A stretch of 64,000 nucleotides of DNA, taken from NCBI GenBank assembly GCA_022385805.1, contig MU277729.1, forward strand, positions 110,327 through 174,326, read 5' to 3'. The stretch is from Pilatotrama ljubarskyi (Eukaryota; Basidiomycota; Agaricomycetes; Polyporales; Polyporaceae). The notes beneath the pieces are model-generated. The model was not told where the DNA came from, searched no databases, and saw only the letters and a program-made list of their open reading frames with translations. Each line of letters starts with the position of its first letter. Within the stretch, counting starts at the first letter, position 1. Below are positions 22,030 through 31,741 of the stretch, in pieces. A program made the translations under genes and the position numbers.

Positions 22030-23394
22030 ATGCCTCCAATATCGTCTCTGGTGGAACTGGCAGCACGGCAGCTGAACAACGACCAGACTGTCTCATTACC
22101 TCTGCAGGACACGTCGTTTACGCTCGACTCGTCTGGCGTCGCCGGTTTCTTTGGTGGCGATGGTGCAGTGCAGGGCATGGCCACTGTACACCTCTTTGAG
22201 GGCCGCAGGTGGTTCGGCTGGTACAACACGCCAGGCTCGTACGAGATCGCAAAGCAGTACGGCCAGCTCGCCAACTCACGCTTCTGGGACGGGCTCTTCC
22301 CTGGGGTCAACCGCGACCCCGCGCATCTCTTCGGTCTCGACGGCAAAGCAGGACCCCGCTTCCTCGCCGCGCACTCTGGGTCGGTCATCCAGCGCAGCAG
22401 CCACCTCGCCCACCTCATCGCGCGCAAGGCGCAGAGGATCTCCAGGAGCACCCCCGTGCGCAACCGCCGCCGCTCCACGCTCGACTGCACCGTGACCATG
22501 ATCGACCTCCGCCACACGCCCGCGCTCGAGCTGCGCCCGCCGCGGCGGAAGAGCCACCTCTCGCTGCTCGCTCTCTTCCCCATCCTGACGAGCATCGCCG
22601 CGTGCATCGCGTGCGGGCTCGTCGCCGACTGGTGGTGCTGCGCGAGCATCGCGTTCGGCGTGCTCGCGAGCGGCCTCGCGTGCTTCGTGATCGGCTCCGG
22701 ACACCTGACCTTCCGCCACCCCGCGCCCGCGAAGGGCGCGCCGCCCGGGGACGGCATCCTGCTCGATGACGAAGGCATCGTCGTCCTGCGCGGCGAGGAG
22801 GGCGCGGTGGCTGCGGTCACCCGTGGGCGGTTCTGCCTCACGTACGACGGGGAGCCGAAGTACGGCAACATCGGAGTGGCCTCGGTCGGGCTCACGATCC
22901 AGTTCCTGCTGCAGCTGCTGTTCATCCCGCAGGGGACGCTCTTCGGGCAGGTCATGTTCGTCGCGTCGCTCGGGATCTCGTGGCTGTACAACGCGTACCT
23001 GTCCGCGCTCGAGAAGGAGGACATCCAGACGGAGATCCTCATGGATGTCCTGCGCCTGCGCGAGGCTGACCTCCAGAAGTTCGCGTTCGGGACGCGCACG
23101 TCGCAGGTCGCCTTCACGGCGCTGTCGCTGCGGTCTCCCCGTCCGATGAAGCTGCTAGACGAGCTCCTGCCGAACGATACACCGGTCTGGGAGCGGTGGA
23201 AGAAGGTGCTGGAAAGGAAGCTCCTTACGGGCGAGAGCTTGCGGTTTGTGGAATCCGGCTGGAAGGTGCCCGAGTTCTCCGCGGAAGATCAAGCACTGCT
23301 GCAGGGTCTCCTCATCGATGCTGAGGAAGCGTACGACGGGTGGCGTGCTGCAACGTCCATCTCCGACTCTGCGTCTGTCTCAACGGAGAAATGA
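22030..23394 (+). CDS. Agaricomycete multi-pass membrane protein of unknown function
   Basis: Intronless 454-residue protein, ATG 22030 to TGA 23392-23394. The soluble N-terminus contains RWFGWYNTPGSYEIAKQYG and SRFWDGLFPGVNRDPAHLFG, motifs I recognise from an expanded, uncharacterised mushroom family. Two hydrophobic hairpins follow: residues about 176-222 (LSLLALFPILTSIAACIACG, then WWCCASIAFGVLASGLACFV) and about 283-325 (VGLTIQFLLQLLFIPQG, then GQVMFVASLGISWLYNAYL). Between them lies APPGDGILLDDEGIVVLRG, a likely cytosolic loop. The C-terminal part is soluble and includes ELLPNDTPVWERWKKVL. Codon use in 22300-23100 is strongly GC-rich at third positions, unlike the neighbouring HET gene, which explains the many spurious open frames there. 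Function cannot be stated. Confidence 0.8.
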   Translation: MPPISSLVELAARQLNNDQTVSLPLQDTSFTLDSSGVAGFFGGDGAVQGMATVHLFEGRRWFGWYNTPGSYEIAKQYGQLANSRFWDGLFPGVNRDPAHLFGLDGKAGPRFLAAHSGSVIQRSSHLAHLIARKAQRISRSTPVRNRRRSTLDCTVTMIDLRHTPALELRPPRRKSHLSLLALFPILTSIAACIACGLVADWWCCASIAFGVLASGLACFVIGSGHLTFRHPAPAKGAPPGDGILLDDEGIVVLRGEEGAVAAVTRGRFCLTYDGEPKYGNIGVASVGLTIQFLLQLLFIPQGTLFGQVMFVASLGISWLYNAYLSALEKEDIQTEILMDVLRLREADLQKFAFGTRTSQVAFTALSLRSPRPMKLLDELLPNDTPVWERWKKVLERKLLTGESLRFVESGWKVPEFSAEDQALLQGLLIDAEEAYDGWRAATSISDSASVSTEK

Positions 23395-23614
23395 GCCTTT
23401 ACGATGATGTTGTATGAAACTGCTCGCACGATACGTCTTGACACGAATCTTACCGGATGCTTCCGATGCGCGTCGTGCCCATGTTCTCGGAGATACCACA
23501 ACACTACATACCTCTGTACTGCACGCAGGAGCATACATAGATTGACACTCGACACCCTTGGATCTGGTATGCGCAGCACTACACGTACAATTTACTCACT
23601 TCGATCTTCTCCTT

Positions 23615-25724
23615 TCACTCGTCCAGCTTCAACACTGCGATCGGAAGATCAGATGATGAACGCAGAAGGAACGCCGTACCCACTCACCAAACGCCCCAGA
23701 ACTGGGCTTCGTCGCGAAAATGACCTCGCGCAGCGCATCGCCCTCCAAGTCCTTATACGGCGCATAGCCCGCCTTCACCTTCGCGATGAACTCCTCCACC
23801 TTGTCCTCCGCGACGAGCGACACCGTGCAGCCGCCCCACCCGGCGCCGGTGATGCGGCAGCCGTACGCGCCCGCGGCGCGCGCGAGCTCGGCGAGCTGAT
23901 CGACCTCGGGGCAGGAGCTCTCGCAGAGCGTCGAGCAGCTCTCGTGCGACGCGTCCATGAGCGCGCCCAGCGTGCGGAGGGTGTCTTCGGGCAGCGAGCC
24001 CTCGGCGGCGTTCGCGCGCAGGCAGACCTCGCGGAACTCGAGCACGCGGATCGCCTCGGTGATGACGTGCCGCGCGCGTTTGTACAGCTGGAAGTACTCT
24101 GCCTCGACTGCATGCCTATGTCAGTTTCCGGAGGATCGTCCAGCTGTATGTGTTAGACGTACCGTCGACCCAGGAGAGGTAGACCTGGTGGAACTGGGGC
24201 TCCGAGAGCCCGCTCCACTCGATCATCTCCTTCATGGTGACGCCCAGCTCGCCCTCCTTGCGCCCCTCAGGCGACGGCTTCAGCTTCTCGATCTCGGGCA
24301 TGAAGCGCTCCAGGCCCGCCTTGACTTTCTCGGGGGTCGACTCGAGCTCAGGCGAGCCGAGCCAGCGCGAGAAGATCTCGCGGAGGCGGGGCCGCTCGTT
24401 GGACCCAAGGGAGAGGCCGAGGCGGAGCGCGAGGACGCGCGCGGCGACGAGGGTCTCTACTACGCGCAGGTTGTAGTGGATCTTCGCGCCTGAGAATCAC
24501 GGACGGATCCTGTGAGCTCTAGCATACGCGAGCGAACGTGAGAGGTAGCACTTACTGACGACCTTGTCGCTGACTACTAGCGAGTTCGCGCACACGAATA
24601 CCGCGCGAGGGATGGTGCGGGGAGTAGGGAGCGGGATCGGCTCGGCGGAGAGACGAGGGAAGAAGTCAACGAAGATGGCGGAATGCGGCGTGCAGATGAC
24701 CGACGCAGCTTGGTCCATGCTAGCGGACGGCACTCGACGTGAGCTCGCATATCAGCAAGGGCGTATATCAAGACGATACTCACCCGCCACTGTTCACGCC
24801 GACTCGCTTCTCGTTCTCCATCGCCATCTCGACGAGCTGGCCTTTGGTAAGACCAACAAGCTTGTTATTCACCGCAAGGAAAGCGAGAGTAGATGCTACG
24901 ACCATCGCCGCGCTGCGCGAGGGGTGGGGTAAGCATCGATCGTGGAGGCTTCGAGCAGATGTACCTTGAAGAGAGGCCGGAACCGGATGGGACGGAGCCG
25001 GTGACCAGAAGATCGACAGGCTTCGGATGCTCGGACGCGGAAGAGAAGAAGCGGTTGAGCACGCCCTTCAGGGTCTAGTGAGGACGCAATCCCGCCATAT
25101 CCTTGCCACACGCAAGACTCACATAGTACCCGGCCTTGACATAACTCTCCCAGCGCAACTCGCGCTTGTCGATCTCGAGATGCCACAGCGTCTCCGCATG
25201 CACATTGCTTGCAGCGTCGGCTTCCTCCGCTGCAGACGGGCCCTGCGCAGACTTGAGCATCGGCGCGAAGCTCTGGGGCTTGTACTTCGGGTTCAGGTTC
25301 TCCGCCTTGACGCCTCCGGGCGGGTGCGCACTGGGGGTGCTGGTTCCGGAAGCTGGCAGGGACGGGCCGCAGGCGATGAGGATGTCGCGCTCGATCGCGG
25401 CGGGGAAGCAACCGAAGAGGACATAGTCGATGTGCTCGCCGATGAGACTGGGCGCATCCGGCGGTCAACAAGTCGCGCGCGGTAACATCCAGACAGAGAG
25501 CATACTTGACGCGACCCGGCGCACGCGCGATGTAGGTTGGCTTATGTCCAAAGCGTTTCTCGTACTCCTTTACGACAGAGTCGTAGCGAACGCTGTGACA
25601 TCTGGGATGAGTGTCGGGTATCATAAGACGAGCGAAGGGCCTACCCTTGCGCGGCCGCAGTTTCGAGATCAGGCAGGGCGTTGTCGAGCGAATTGAAGAC
25701 TGGGATGGGCAGCTCTGCGGCCAT
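23615..25724 (-). CDS. GAL1: Galactokinase
   Basis: GHMP-family kinase that phosphorylates galactose at C1 with ATP, the committing step of the Leloir pathway, in the cytosol. ATG at 25724 gives MAAELPIPVFNSLDNALPDL. Motif 1 is rebuilt by splicing: APGRV at about 25500 joins NLIGEHIDYVLFGCFPAA after removal of a 68-nt intron. Motif 2 is also rebuilt: VPSGSGLSS joins SAAMVVASTLAFLA (intron ~24923-24977). NSGGMDQAASV holds the catalytic Asp region, and motif 3 is CRITGAGWGGCTVSLV near 23840. The last intron (about 23639-23685) must be removed to give the normal end GAF-VLKLDE with TGA at 23615-23617; without it the frame reads into a longer unrelated tail. Apparently intact. It is divergent from nothing coding; a tRNA gene lies 185 bp upstream. 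Confidence 0.95.
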
Positions 25725-25908
25725 CGTCGCGGTCTGAGAGAGTGAGCTGACGCAGAGAGAGAGCGACAATCGATGTTGATCAAGCTGCAAGCCATGGTCG
25801 AGTGCGCACTGGAGCAGCAGATGGTCGTCGGCAGATCCATCCGCACGAGCTCGTCCATGTCGTCACCGGGCCCGCGTTCCGGTCCGTGCGACGGGAGGAG
25901 AAAAAGGA

Positions 25909-26017
25909 TGACAAGAGTGGGATTTGAACCCACGCCTGGATACCCAGATGAGAAACCCGCTGAAGCGGGCAAGCTTTCGCTTGAGTCACACGCCTTGGAC
26001 CGCTCGGCCATCTTGCC
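25909..26017 (-). tRNA. tRNA-Leu(CAA) with intron
   Basis: Read on the minus strand the 109-nt gene starts GGCAAGA and ends TCTTGTC plus discriminator A; the acceptor stem pairs over 7 bp with one G-U. The A box (TGGCCGAGCGG) and B box (GGTTCAAATCC) are present, the T stem is GTGGG/CCCAC and the long variable arm has stem CTGG/CCAG, as in class II tRNAs. The anticodon loop reads C-T-CAA-G before an intron of about 25 nt that contains CTTG complementary to the anticodon region, the usual fungal layout for this tRNA. The anticodon stem (TGTGA/TCTCA) has one U-U mismatch. A TTTTT terminator follows within a few bases. Confidence 0.92.
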
Positions 26018-26216
26018 ATCGAGAGACTTGCGATTCTCAAACTCACTAACCACAGAACTGCAGGAGTCAGTGCTGCTGCTCACGGCGCTCCTCTCTCAGC
26101 GACCTCCCTGTTCGTTCTGACATCCACCAGCACAACTGGTTGAACTTCGCTATAGGACAATGCTTGTATACATTCCTAACCACTCGCATCACGACTGACC
26201 GGGACCACTGACCCCC

Positions 26217-26831
26217 TCAAAATCTCTCCACTGTCCGCACGACGAGCTTGGTTGCGCTCATCTCGCCGTTCTTCAGCTTGTCCAGGGCAGGGATAGTCAC
26301 GTTCGAATTCGGGCCTCCAGGAGTGGCCTCTACCCTTGGTGCCTACGTATACCGTTCACGACATCAGGGAAATTTCACTCGCTTCAGGACGTGCTGTGCT
26401 CACCTTTGAGAGATCCCTCCTCCAACGGCGCGCCCAAATGCGCAAACAGCTTCTCCGAAGGCACGGAGGAACGGAACCTGGACCACACCCAACACATCCA
26501 CGACAGCCTTGCCATCACCTCCGTTCTCTGCTCTCTACCTTTTCTCTTCTGCGGATGCGTTCGACGTCGTGATCAGCAGCTTGCCGCCTGGTGCGAGCGG
26601 GTCAACGCTGCGGTCTGCGTTTATGCGGTGGCGATGGAGTCATACACGACGGAGACGGGCCCCTCTGCGATCTTCGTCACCTCCGTACGAGCCAGTCTCC
26701 AGAGGCTGCGAGTTCACGGTCCGGGACGTGGGTCGCTCCGAGAGAGCTAAGGTGGCCTGCGTTCTAGGGCGACGCTGTCCGGGTAATGACGGGCGAGTAC
26801 CTAGATAACTTCAACTTGGCCCATTGGATGG
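26217..26831 (-). pseudogene. Decayed MDR / trans-enoyl reductase copy (C-terminal half)
   Basis: Minus-strand remnant of the reductase family annotated from 27874 on. Recognisable pieces in order: IQWAKLKLSRYSPVITRTAS, SLGATHVPDRELA, EVTKIAEGPVSVVYDSIATA, DPLAPGGKLLITTSNASAEE and the normal C-terminus IPALDKLKNGEMSATKLVVR ending in TVERF and TGA (26217-26219). Lesions seen: TAG at 26764-26766, TAA at 26621-26623, and at least one frameshift just after it. The N-terminal coenzyme-domain exons are missing or unrecognisable. It is closest in style to the copy at 44961. Confidence 0.75.
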
Positions 26832-27269
26832 CGTGATCTTGTCGTGGTGGACCCAGGCCAGAGCGCCGATTCCGAGCGACACAGAGCGGTTGATGGTGAG
26901 TACTTTTCTACATGTATTCATCAATTCTGGTTGCGTACAGAATCGTTACAGTATCGGACTGACTTTGTTGCATTCGCAGATGCACGGTCAACTCAGCCTG
27001 AGCGCTCAACATGTCACAGGATTACCATGGAATTCACTTGGACTGTACCACGAAGCTCTTGCGGCTATGACTGGACGACTTGCTCTTCGAATCTTGAAGT
27101 CCCGTGGGAATCAGCCATCGTGCAATACTGAGGGAGGTGCGAAGGTATTCTTGGCGTCCGCGAGCAACGCACTCTCGACATCGGACATGCTCTCAACAGT
27201 ACGACAGCTGACGCCATCCTGATAATTGCCGATTTGATTGGCCCTGTACGTCTACCAGATCTGCTGCTA

Positions 27270-27652
27270 CAGTCGTTTGCATAATAAAGTGCACTCGCAT
27301 GCGCGGCGATATCGTGTTTGGTCATATTTGCGGCGCCAAAGAAGTCTGATATAGTAGGCACACGGCGCCTGATCAAGAGAGGACTCGCAAGCCGGCACAG
27401 TCACAGTGGGGCCAAACTCATCCCATCTCCTCTCGCAAGTACACCAAATAAGTTTTATGCATTGAGTGAATGCTAGGACTGCTTCCGGATGGAACTATTC
27501 AATGAAGAGGTGCAGAGAGCCGCTATCGGCGCGCACACTGGGTTCTTGATCAGGCGCTGACCGCTGCCAAATCGGGTTTCTTCACCTGGAACAAATACAG
27601 CCAAATAGCAATCGGCCGCGTGCGCGAGTGCACTTTATTTTGCAAACGACTG
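27270..27652. mobile_element. MITE with ~35-50 bp terminal inverted repeats and TA target duplication
   Basis: The left end begins CAGTCGTTTGCATAATAAAG at 27270, and the reverse complement of the right end begins CAGTCGTTTGCAAAATAAAG (ending at 27652). The match continues through TGCACTCGC and CGCGGC, then more loosely to TTTGG..ATATTTG. Both outer borders are TA (27268-27269 and 27653-27654), the target duplication of Tc1/mariner-type elements. Length 383 bp, no coding frame, so it is non-autonomous. Confidence 0.85.
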
Positions 27653-27809
27653 TAAGCCCCTTTCCATGTTGACCGTATGATCTGAGCAGATCTCACGTTC
27701 CATAAGCAATCCCCGGCCGGCCGGAGTTAGACACCAGTGCCCACTGAGGACGATGTCAACGCTCGCGGCGGGGGGAGGGACCAGCCGTAGCCCACAACGT
27801 CCCTCGAAA

Positions 27810-27815
27810 TATAAA
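27810..27815 (+). promoter_or_regulatory. TATA box of the reductase at 27874
   Basis: TATAAA, 59 bp upstream of the start codon. Confidence 0.6.
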
Positions 27816-27873
27816 CGCTGTTTCTGCAGTTTTGAGTACGGGGCAGCCGCACCTTCGGTATCAACAACGAAAC

Positions 27874-29219
27874 ATGGCGACGATCGAGAGCCAGAAAGCC
27901 CTCCTCCTGCACGCTGAGGGCGAGAAGTACCGCTTGGGTGAGGTACCGATCCCTCGTCCGGGCCTCAAGGAGGTGCTCGTGAAAGTCATGGCCGCGGCGC
28001 TGAACCCGCTCGACTGGAAGGTTACCATCCCGCCCTTCTCCGCGCTCGTCCCGGAGTACCCGTTCATCTCTGGAACAGATGGCGCCGGGGTCGTGGTTGA
28101 GGTGGGGGAGCAAGTCATGCGCTTCAAGGAAGGCGACAGAATGTAAGTGTCGCTAAAACGCGCGATGGGGCGGTAGGCTCATGTGCAACCCGCTGGCAGC
28201 GTCTTCCAAGGCTCCTTCCGAAGGCCGTACGCGACCTTTCAACAGTATTGTATCGTACCTGAAGAGTTTGGTGCGGTGGTATGCTTGGTAACTACTGCCG
28301 ACTGTGTCTGAGAAGCTGACGTCGAATACGTAGATCCCTGAGAACATTGCATTCGATGAAGCAGCGTCCGTTCCTCTGGGACTGATGACCGCCGTCCTCG
28401 CACTGTACAACCAGGTCTTGATCGATCCCAGCACGCGCCGCATCAAGCCAGCGTATCCAAACACCCTCAAGCTCAAGCCTTTCTGGGAAGAAAGCGGCAC
28501 GACTGAGTTCTCCGGGAAGCCCGCGTTCGTCCTTGGGGGCGCCTCCTCTGTCGGACAATACGGTATGCTCACGCTCGGGCTGCGGATACAAGTGAGGAGC
28601 TCATCGTTACTGTGCGCCTTTCCTCGGGTAGCCATCCAGATTGCAAAGTTGGCAGGCTTCGACCCAATCATCACCACGGCGTCGCCGCGCAACACCGAAC
28701 TGCTCACCTCCATCGGTGCAACCCACGTTGTCCCCCGTTCTCTCGACCCAGACGCAATTCTGGCCAAGCTCTCGGAGATCACTGCGGGAGAGCCCGTCGA
28801 ACTTGTCTTTGACGCGATCACCGATTCCGAGACTGTACAGCTTGCCTACAACGCGACCGCCCCGGGATGCTCCCTCGTTGTGGTCCTGCCCAGCGCCGTT
28901 CTAGGAGAGTCGAAGAAGGAGGACGACAGGAAGCGCATCGCTCAGCCCGCGGGGCACGCACACTTTCCGGAGAATAGGGCTTGCGGTACGGAGGTGTTCA
29001 AGCGGCTCACGGAGTGGCTCGAAAAGGGTCTCATCAAGGTGCGGTCATTCGCTGCCCTTGCGTGCACCCGGAGTTCTGACTGTGTATTGGTGCCGTCAGC
29101 CGAACATCGTGGAGGTTTTGCCGAATGGTTTGGCGGGCGTTCAAGATGGTCTCGAGCGGCTTGAGCAGAACAAGGTGAGCGGGAGGAAGCTCGTCACCCG
29201 TCCTCAGGAGACTCGTTGA
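27874..29219 (+). CDS. MDR-family reductase (trans-enoyl reductase / ToxD-like), copy A
   Basis: NAD(P)H-dependent medium-chain reductase with GroES-like and coenzyme-binding domains, without structural or catalytic zinc cysteines. Exon 1 (27874-28142) encodes MATIESQKALLL, VPIPRPGLKEVLVKVMAAAL and YPFISGTDGAGVVVEVG. Later exons give ATFQQYCIVPEEFGAV, IPENIAFDEAASVPLGL, the nucleotide-binding loop FVLGGASSVGQYG (28530-28563), AIQIAKLAGFDPIITTASPR and EKGLIK, then VEVLPNGLAGVQDGLERLEQ and the end RPQETR with TGA 29217-29219. Five or six introns, all conventional. Relatives include enoyl reductases of polyketide pathways (LovC, ToxD), but no polyketide synthase is in the window, so substrate is unknown. 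Insertion of APG-CSL in place of LAPGG at about 28859 makes it the most divergent live copy. Confidence 0.88.
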
Positions 29220-29299
29220 GTTGAGCCCCCCGCTGTGACTACGAATCTGGAGAGATCGTCAGTGTAATCCTGCAGCAATCAGATTCCAAGGTGATATGA

Positions 29300-29882
29300 C
29301 GTTGTACCGATTCGCGTCGGTCCCGCCTCAGCTGTACAGCTTGCGAAGCTCGCAGGACATGATCCCAACTTGCGCCTCCCTGCCTACACGACGCGACGCT
29401 CCTCAAATCTTCGGTGACCCATGTCCTCGAAAGTGTTCGGCCATATGGCACAATCCTCACGCGGCTGCGCGCACTCACGAGGGCACGCCCATAAAGTTCG
29501 CTTTCGTTGTATATATACAGCTCGAGGTCTCCGCCTCGGGCGCGAGGCACTCGTCCCAGACGGTGTCTGCGACCGCCTGCAGCTCACCTGACTACATTCC
29601 AGAGGACATCATGAATACTGGAGAAGGGAAGCACTTCAGTTTCGTCTTCGAGAGTGCCCTACCGGGTCTGCCCCGTCGCAACAGGGTCACGGATCCGGCA
29701 AATCACAAGATCGCCGGGGAAAGAAGGTATGCCAGTGGCCAAACTGTGTCATCGTGAGCGCAAACTGAGTGGAGCACTTCTGAACGAATCGACAGCCAGC
29801 TGAGGCGGAAGGCGATCGGCGGGTGAGATTCGACAAGGTCTTTGGAACGAAGGTTGTCGTGCTGCCTCAAGAGACTATGTGA
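29300..29882 (+). pseudogene. Decayed MDR reductase copy directly behind copy A
   Basis: Fragments align to the C-terminal half of the copies at 30402 and 32892: VQLAKLAGHDP (29331-29365), VTHVLE near 29417, IKFAFVVYIQLEVSASG (29489-29540), PDYIPEDIMNTGEGK (29590-29635) and the C-terminus FGTKVVVLPQETM with TGA 29880-29882. The pieces lie in different frames and several residues of the LAPGG region are lost, so frameshifts and deletions are present. No first exon is visible. Confidence 0.75.
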
Positions 29883-30401
29883 GACGCTATAGCCAGTCGT
29901 CCCCGGCGGCAAGTCAGCAGCCCGACCGAAGCGGTCGATGCATCCACCCCATTGTTTCGAGCCACCTCCAGGCCCGTGTGTATGTGCTATGTACGCATGT
30001 ACGCATGTACCTAACTGCTAGCCCCGACAGCGCACGCCGACATGCTGCCAGTGACTCATACACATGACTCCTCTGTCTTCTGACGTTTGCAGCCTTTCAA
30101 GTTGAACGAAGGTGCGAGGCGTTTTTTTTCAACTCATGTTCTCGCGACGCCGGTGTGCGGCCCATCCAACTACCAGTCTACACTTATACAGGGCATCGAG
30201 TGAATCGGGAGCACCGTTAGCGGCTATGTCCGCGCGGAGCAGCTGACGAGCGTCGCCGCACTTACGAATGGCGTACTTGGATAGAGACCTATCCGTCTGC
30301 TGCGGACTATATAGGACGGAAGGAGCGTACACTCCTCCGAATCCTCGCGCCCAACCACATCGCATTCCAGATCCCCAAGTCTCGACGAACGCTCCCAGCT
30401 C
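29883..30401 (+). promoter_or_regulatory. Intergenic; TATA-like box for the next reductase
   Basis: No gene. A short direct repeat of the word tacgcatg occurs at 29994-30010. TATATA at 30308-30313 lies 89 bp upstream of the next start. Confidence 0.4.
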
Positions 30402-31741
30402 ATGGCTGTAGCTCTGCCTACCACTCAGAAGTCACTCATCGCCTATGGGGAGGACAAACCGTACGTCGTCGGCGAGACTGCTGTCCCCCGCCCGGGCCCC
30501 AAGGACGTCCTCGTGAAGATCATGGCTTGTGCACTGAATCCCGCGGACCACCTCTTGCTCAATCTACCTCCGTCAGCGAAGGCGACGTTCAACCTATCAT
30601 ATCCGCTCATACCTGGTTGCGACGGAGCCGGTGTTGTCGTTCAGCGTGGCGAAGAGGTGACGCACCTCAAGGAGGGCGATAGAATGTTGGTGCATAGTGA
30701 TTTGCACTGGACATGCGGGATCACTGATCACTCTTGCCAGCCTTTTCGGTGCACACTGGGGTTACTCCGGGGCCGCCTGCCAACAGTACGCCACCATCGC
30801 TGCTGAACTCGCCGCCATAGTAAGTTGCCGGCCATTGCGCTGATTGAAACTCAGGCTGTCTCTTACTCCTTTTCCTAGATTCCGGACAACCTTACGTTCG
30901 AGCAGGCTGCCTCCATCCCTCTGGCGCTCACGACGGATATCCTCGTGCTCTATAACCAATCACCCGCCCCCGAGAACCTGAGCCTCCGCCTCAAGCCTTT
31001 CTGGGAGCCTGAGGGCGCATCCGCGTACGCCGGAACGCCAGCCTTCATTGTCGGGGGCGCAGCGTCTCTCGGGCAGTATGGTGAGCCTTCTCAGCCAGAA
31101 TCTCCCACAAAGCTGAAAAGTGGTACCGTTCTTGATTCCTAGCCATTCAGCTTGCTAAGCTCGCTGGACATCATCCTATCGTTGCGACGGCCTCACCGCA
31201 CAACGCGCCTCTTCTCCAGTCCCTCGGAGTCACCCACGTTCTTGACCGCTCACGCTCGAACGAGTCCATCTTGGCCGAGCTCTCCAAGTTAACCGGAAGC
31301 AAACCCATCCGATATGCTTTCGTGTCCATATTCCAGCCTGAGTCCATGCGCCTTGGACGGGATGCGCTCGCTCCGGGAGGGGCGCTGGCAACTGTGGCGG
31401 GCTCGCCTGCAATGGTTCCCGAGGACATTGCAAACCCAGGTGACGGGAGACGTGTTGGGTAGGTGTATGGAAGCGCGTTACCCCCGTACAATAGGGATAC
31501 GGGCGTCGCCATGTTCCGACAGCTCACGGGCTGGCTCGAGAAGGGACTGTTGAAGGTACGTCCGGATGCTCGTGCACGGGTGGTCGTCTTCACCAATCCT
31601 TCACGTGTGTATGACCTACAGCCGAATCCGATCGAAGTGCTGCCGAACGGACTGGCAGGTATTCCTAAAGGCCTTGAGCGGATGAAGGCTGACAAGGTTT
31701 CCGGCAAGAAGCTGGTCGCGCGTCCTCAGGAGACTCCTTGA
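30402..31741 (+). pseudogene. MDR reductase copy C, complete except for one nonsense codon
   Basis: From ATG 30402 (MAVALPTTQKSLIAYGEDKP) the gene reads with normal splice sites through YPLIPGCDGAGVVVQRG, IPDNLTFEQAASIPLALTT, FIVGGAASLGQYG, AIQLAKLAGHHPIVATASPH, LGRDALAPGGALATVA and PEDIANPGDGRRVG. There TAG at 31460-31462 interrupts the frame where the neighbouring copy at 32892 has Phe (GFVYGSG). The frame then continues open with VYGSALPPYNRDTGVAMFRQ to IEVLPNGLAGIPKGLERMKA and RPQETP, TGA 31739-31741. No alternative intron removes the stop and keeps the frame. All other positions look functional, so the lesion is recent, or it is a sequencing error. A truncated protein of roughly 260 residues would lack the C-terminal part. 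Confidence 0.75.

Larger units (their letters stand above)
26832..27873. other. Intergenic with MITE; no gene recognised
   Basis: Plus-strand open frames at 26840-27220 have plausible splice edges but no recognisable family. The MITE at 27270-27652 and the promoter of the next reductase fill the rest. Confidence 0.35.

Noticed and set aside
22151..22769. Long plus- and minus-strand frames rich in Arg/Ala/Pro inside the membrane-protein gene
   Set aside because: They are shadows made by the very high third-position GC of the real frame.
25773..26120. Plus-strand frame GFEPTPGYPDEKP
   Set aside because: It is the usual antisense translation of a tRNA gene, here tRNA-Leu(CAA).
29994..30010. 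Short tacgcatg direct repeat
   Set aside because: Two copies of an 8-bp word are too little to call a functional repeat.
31455..31490. A 36-nt GT-AG intron that could remove the TAG in reductase copy C
   Set aside because: Removing it shifts the following exon out of the family frame and deletes conserved residues, so it does not rescue the gene.
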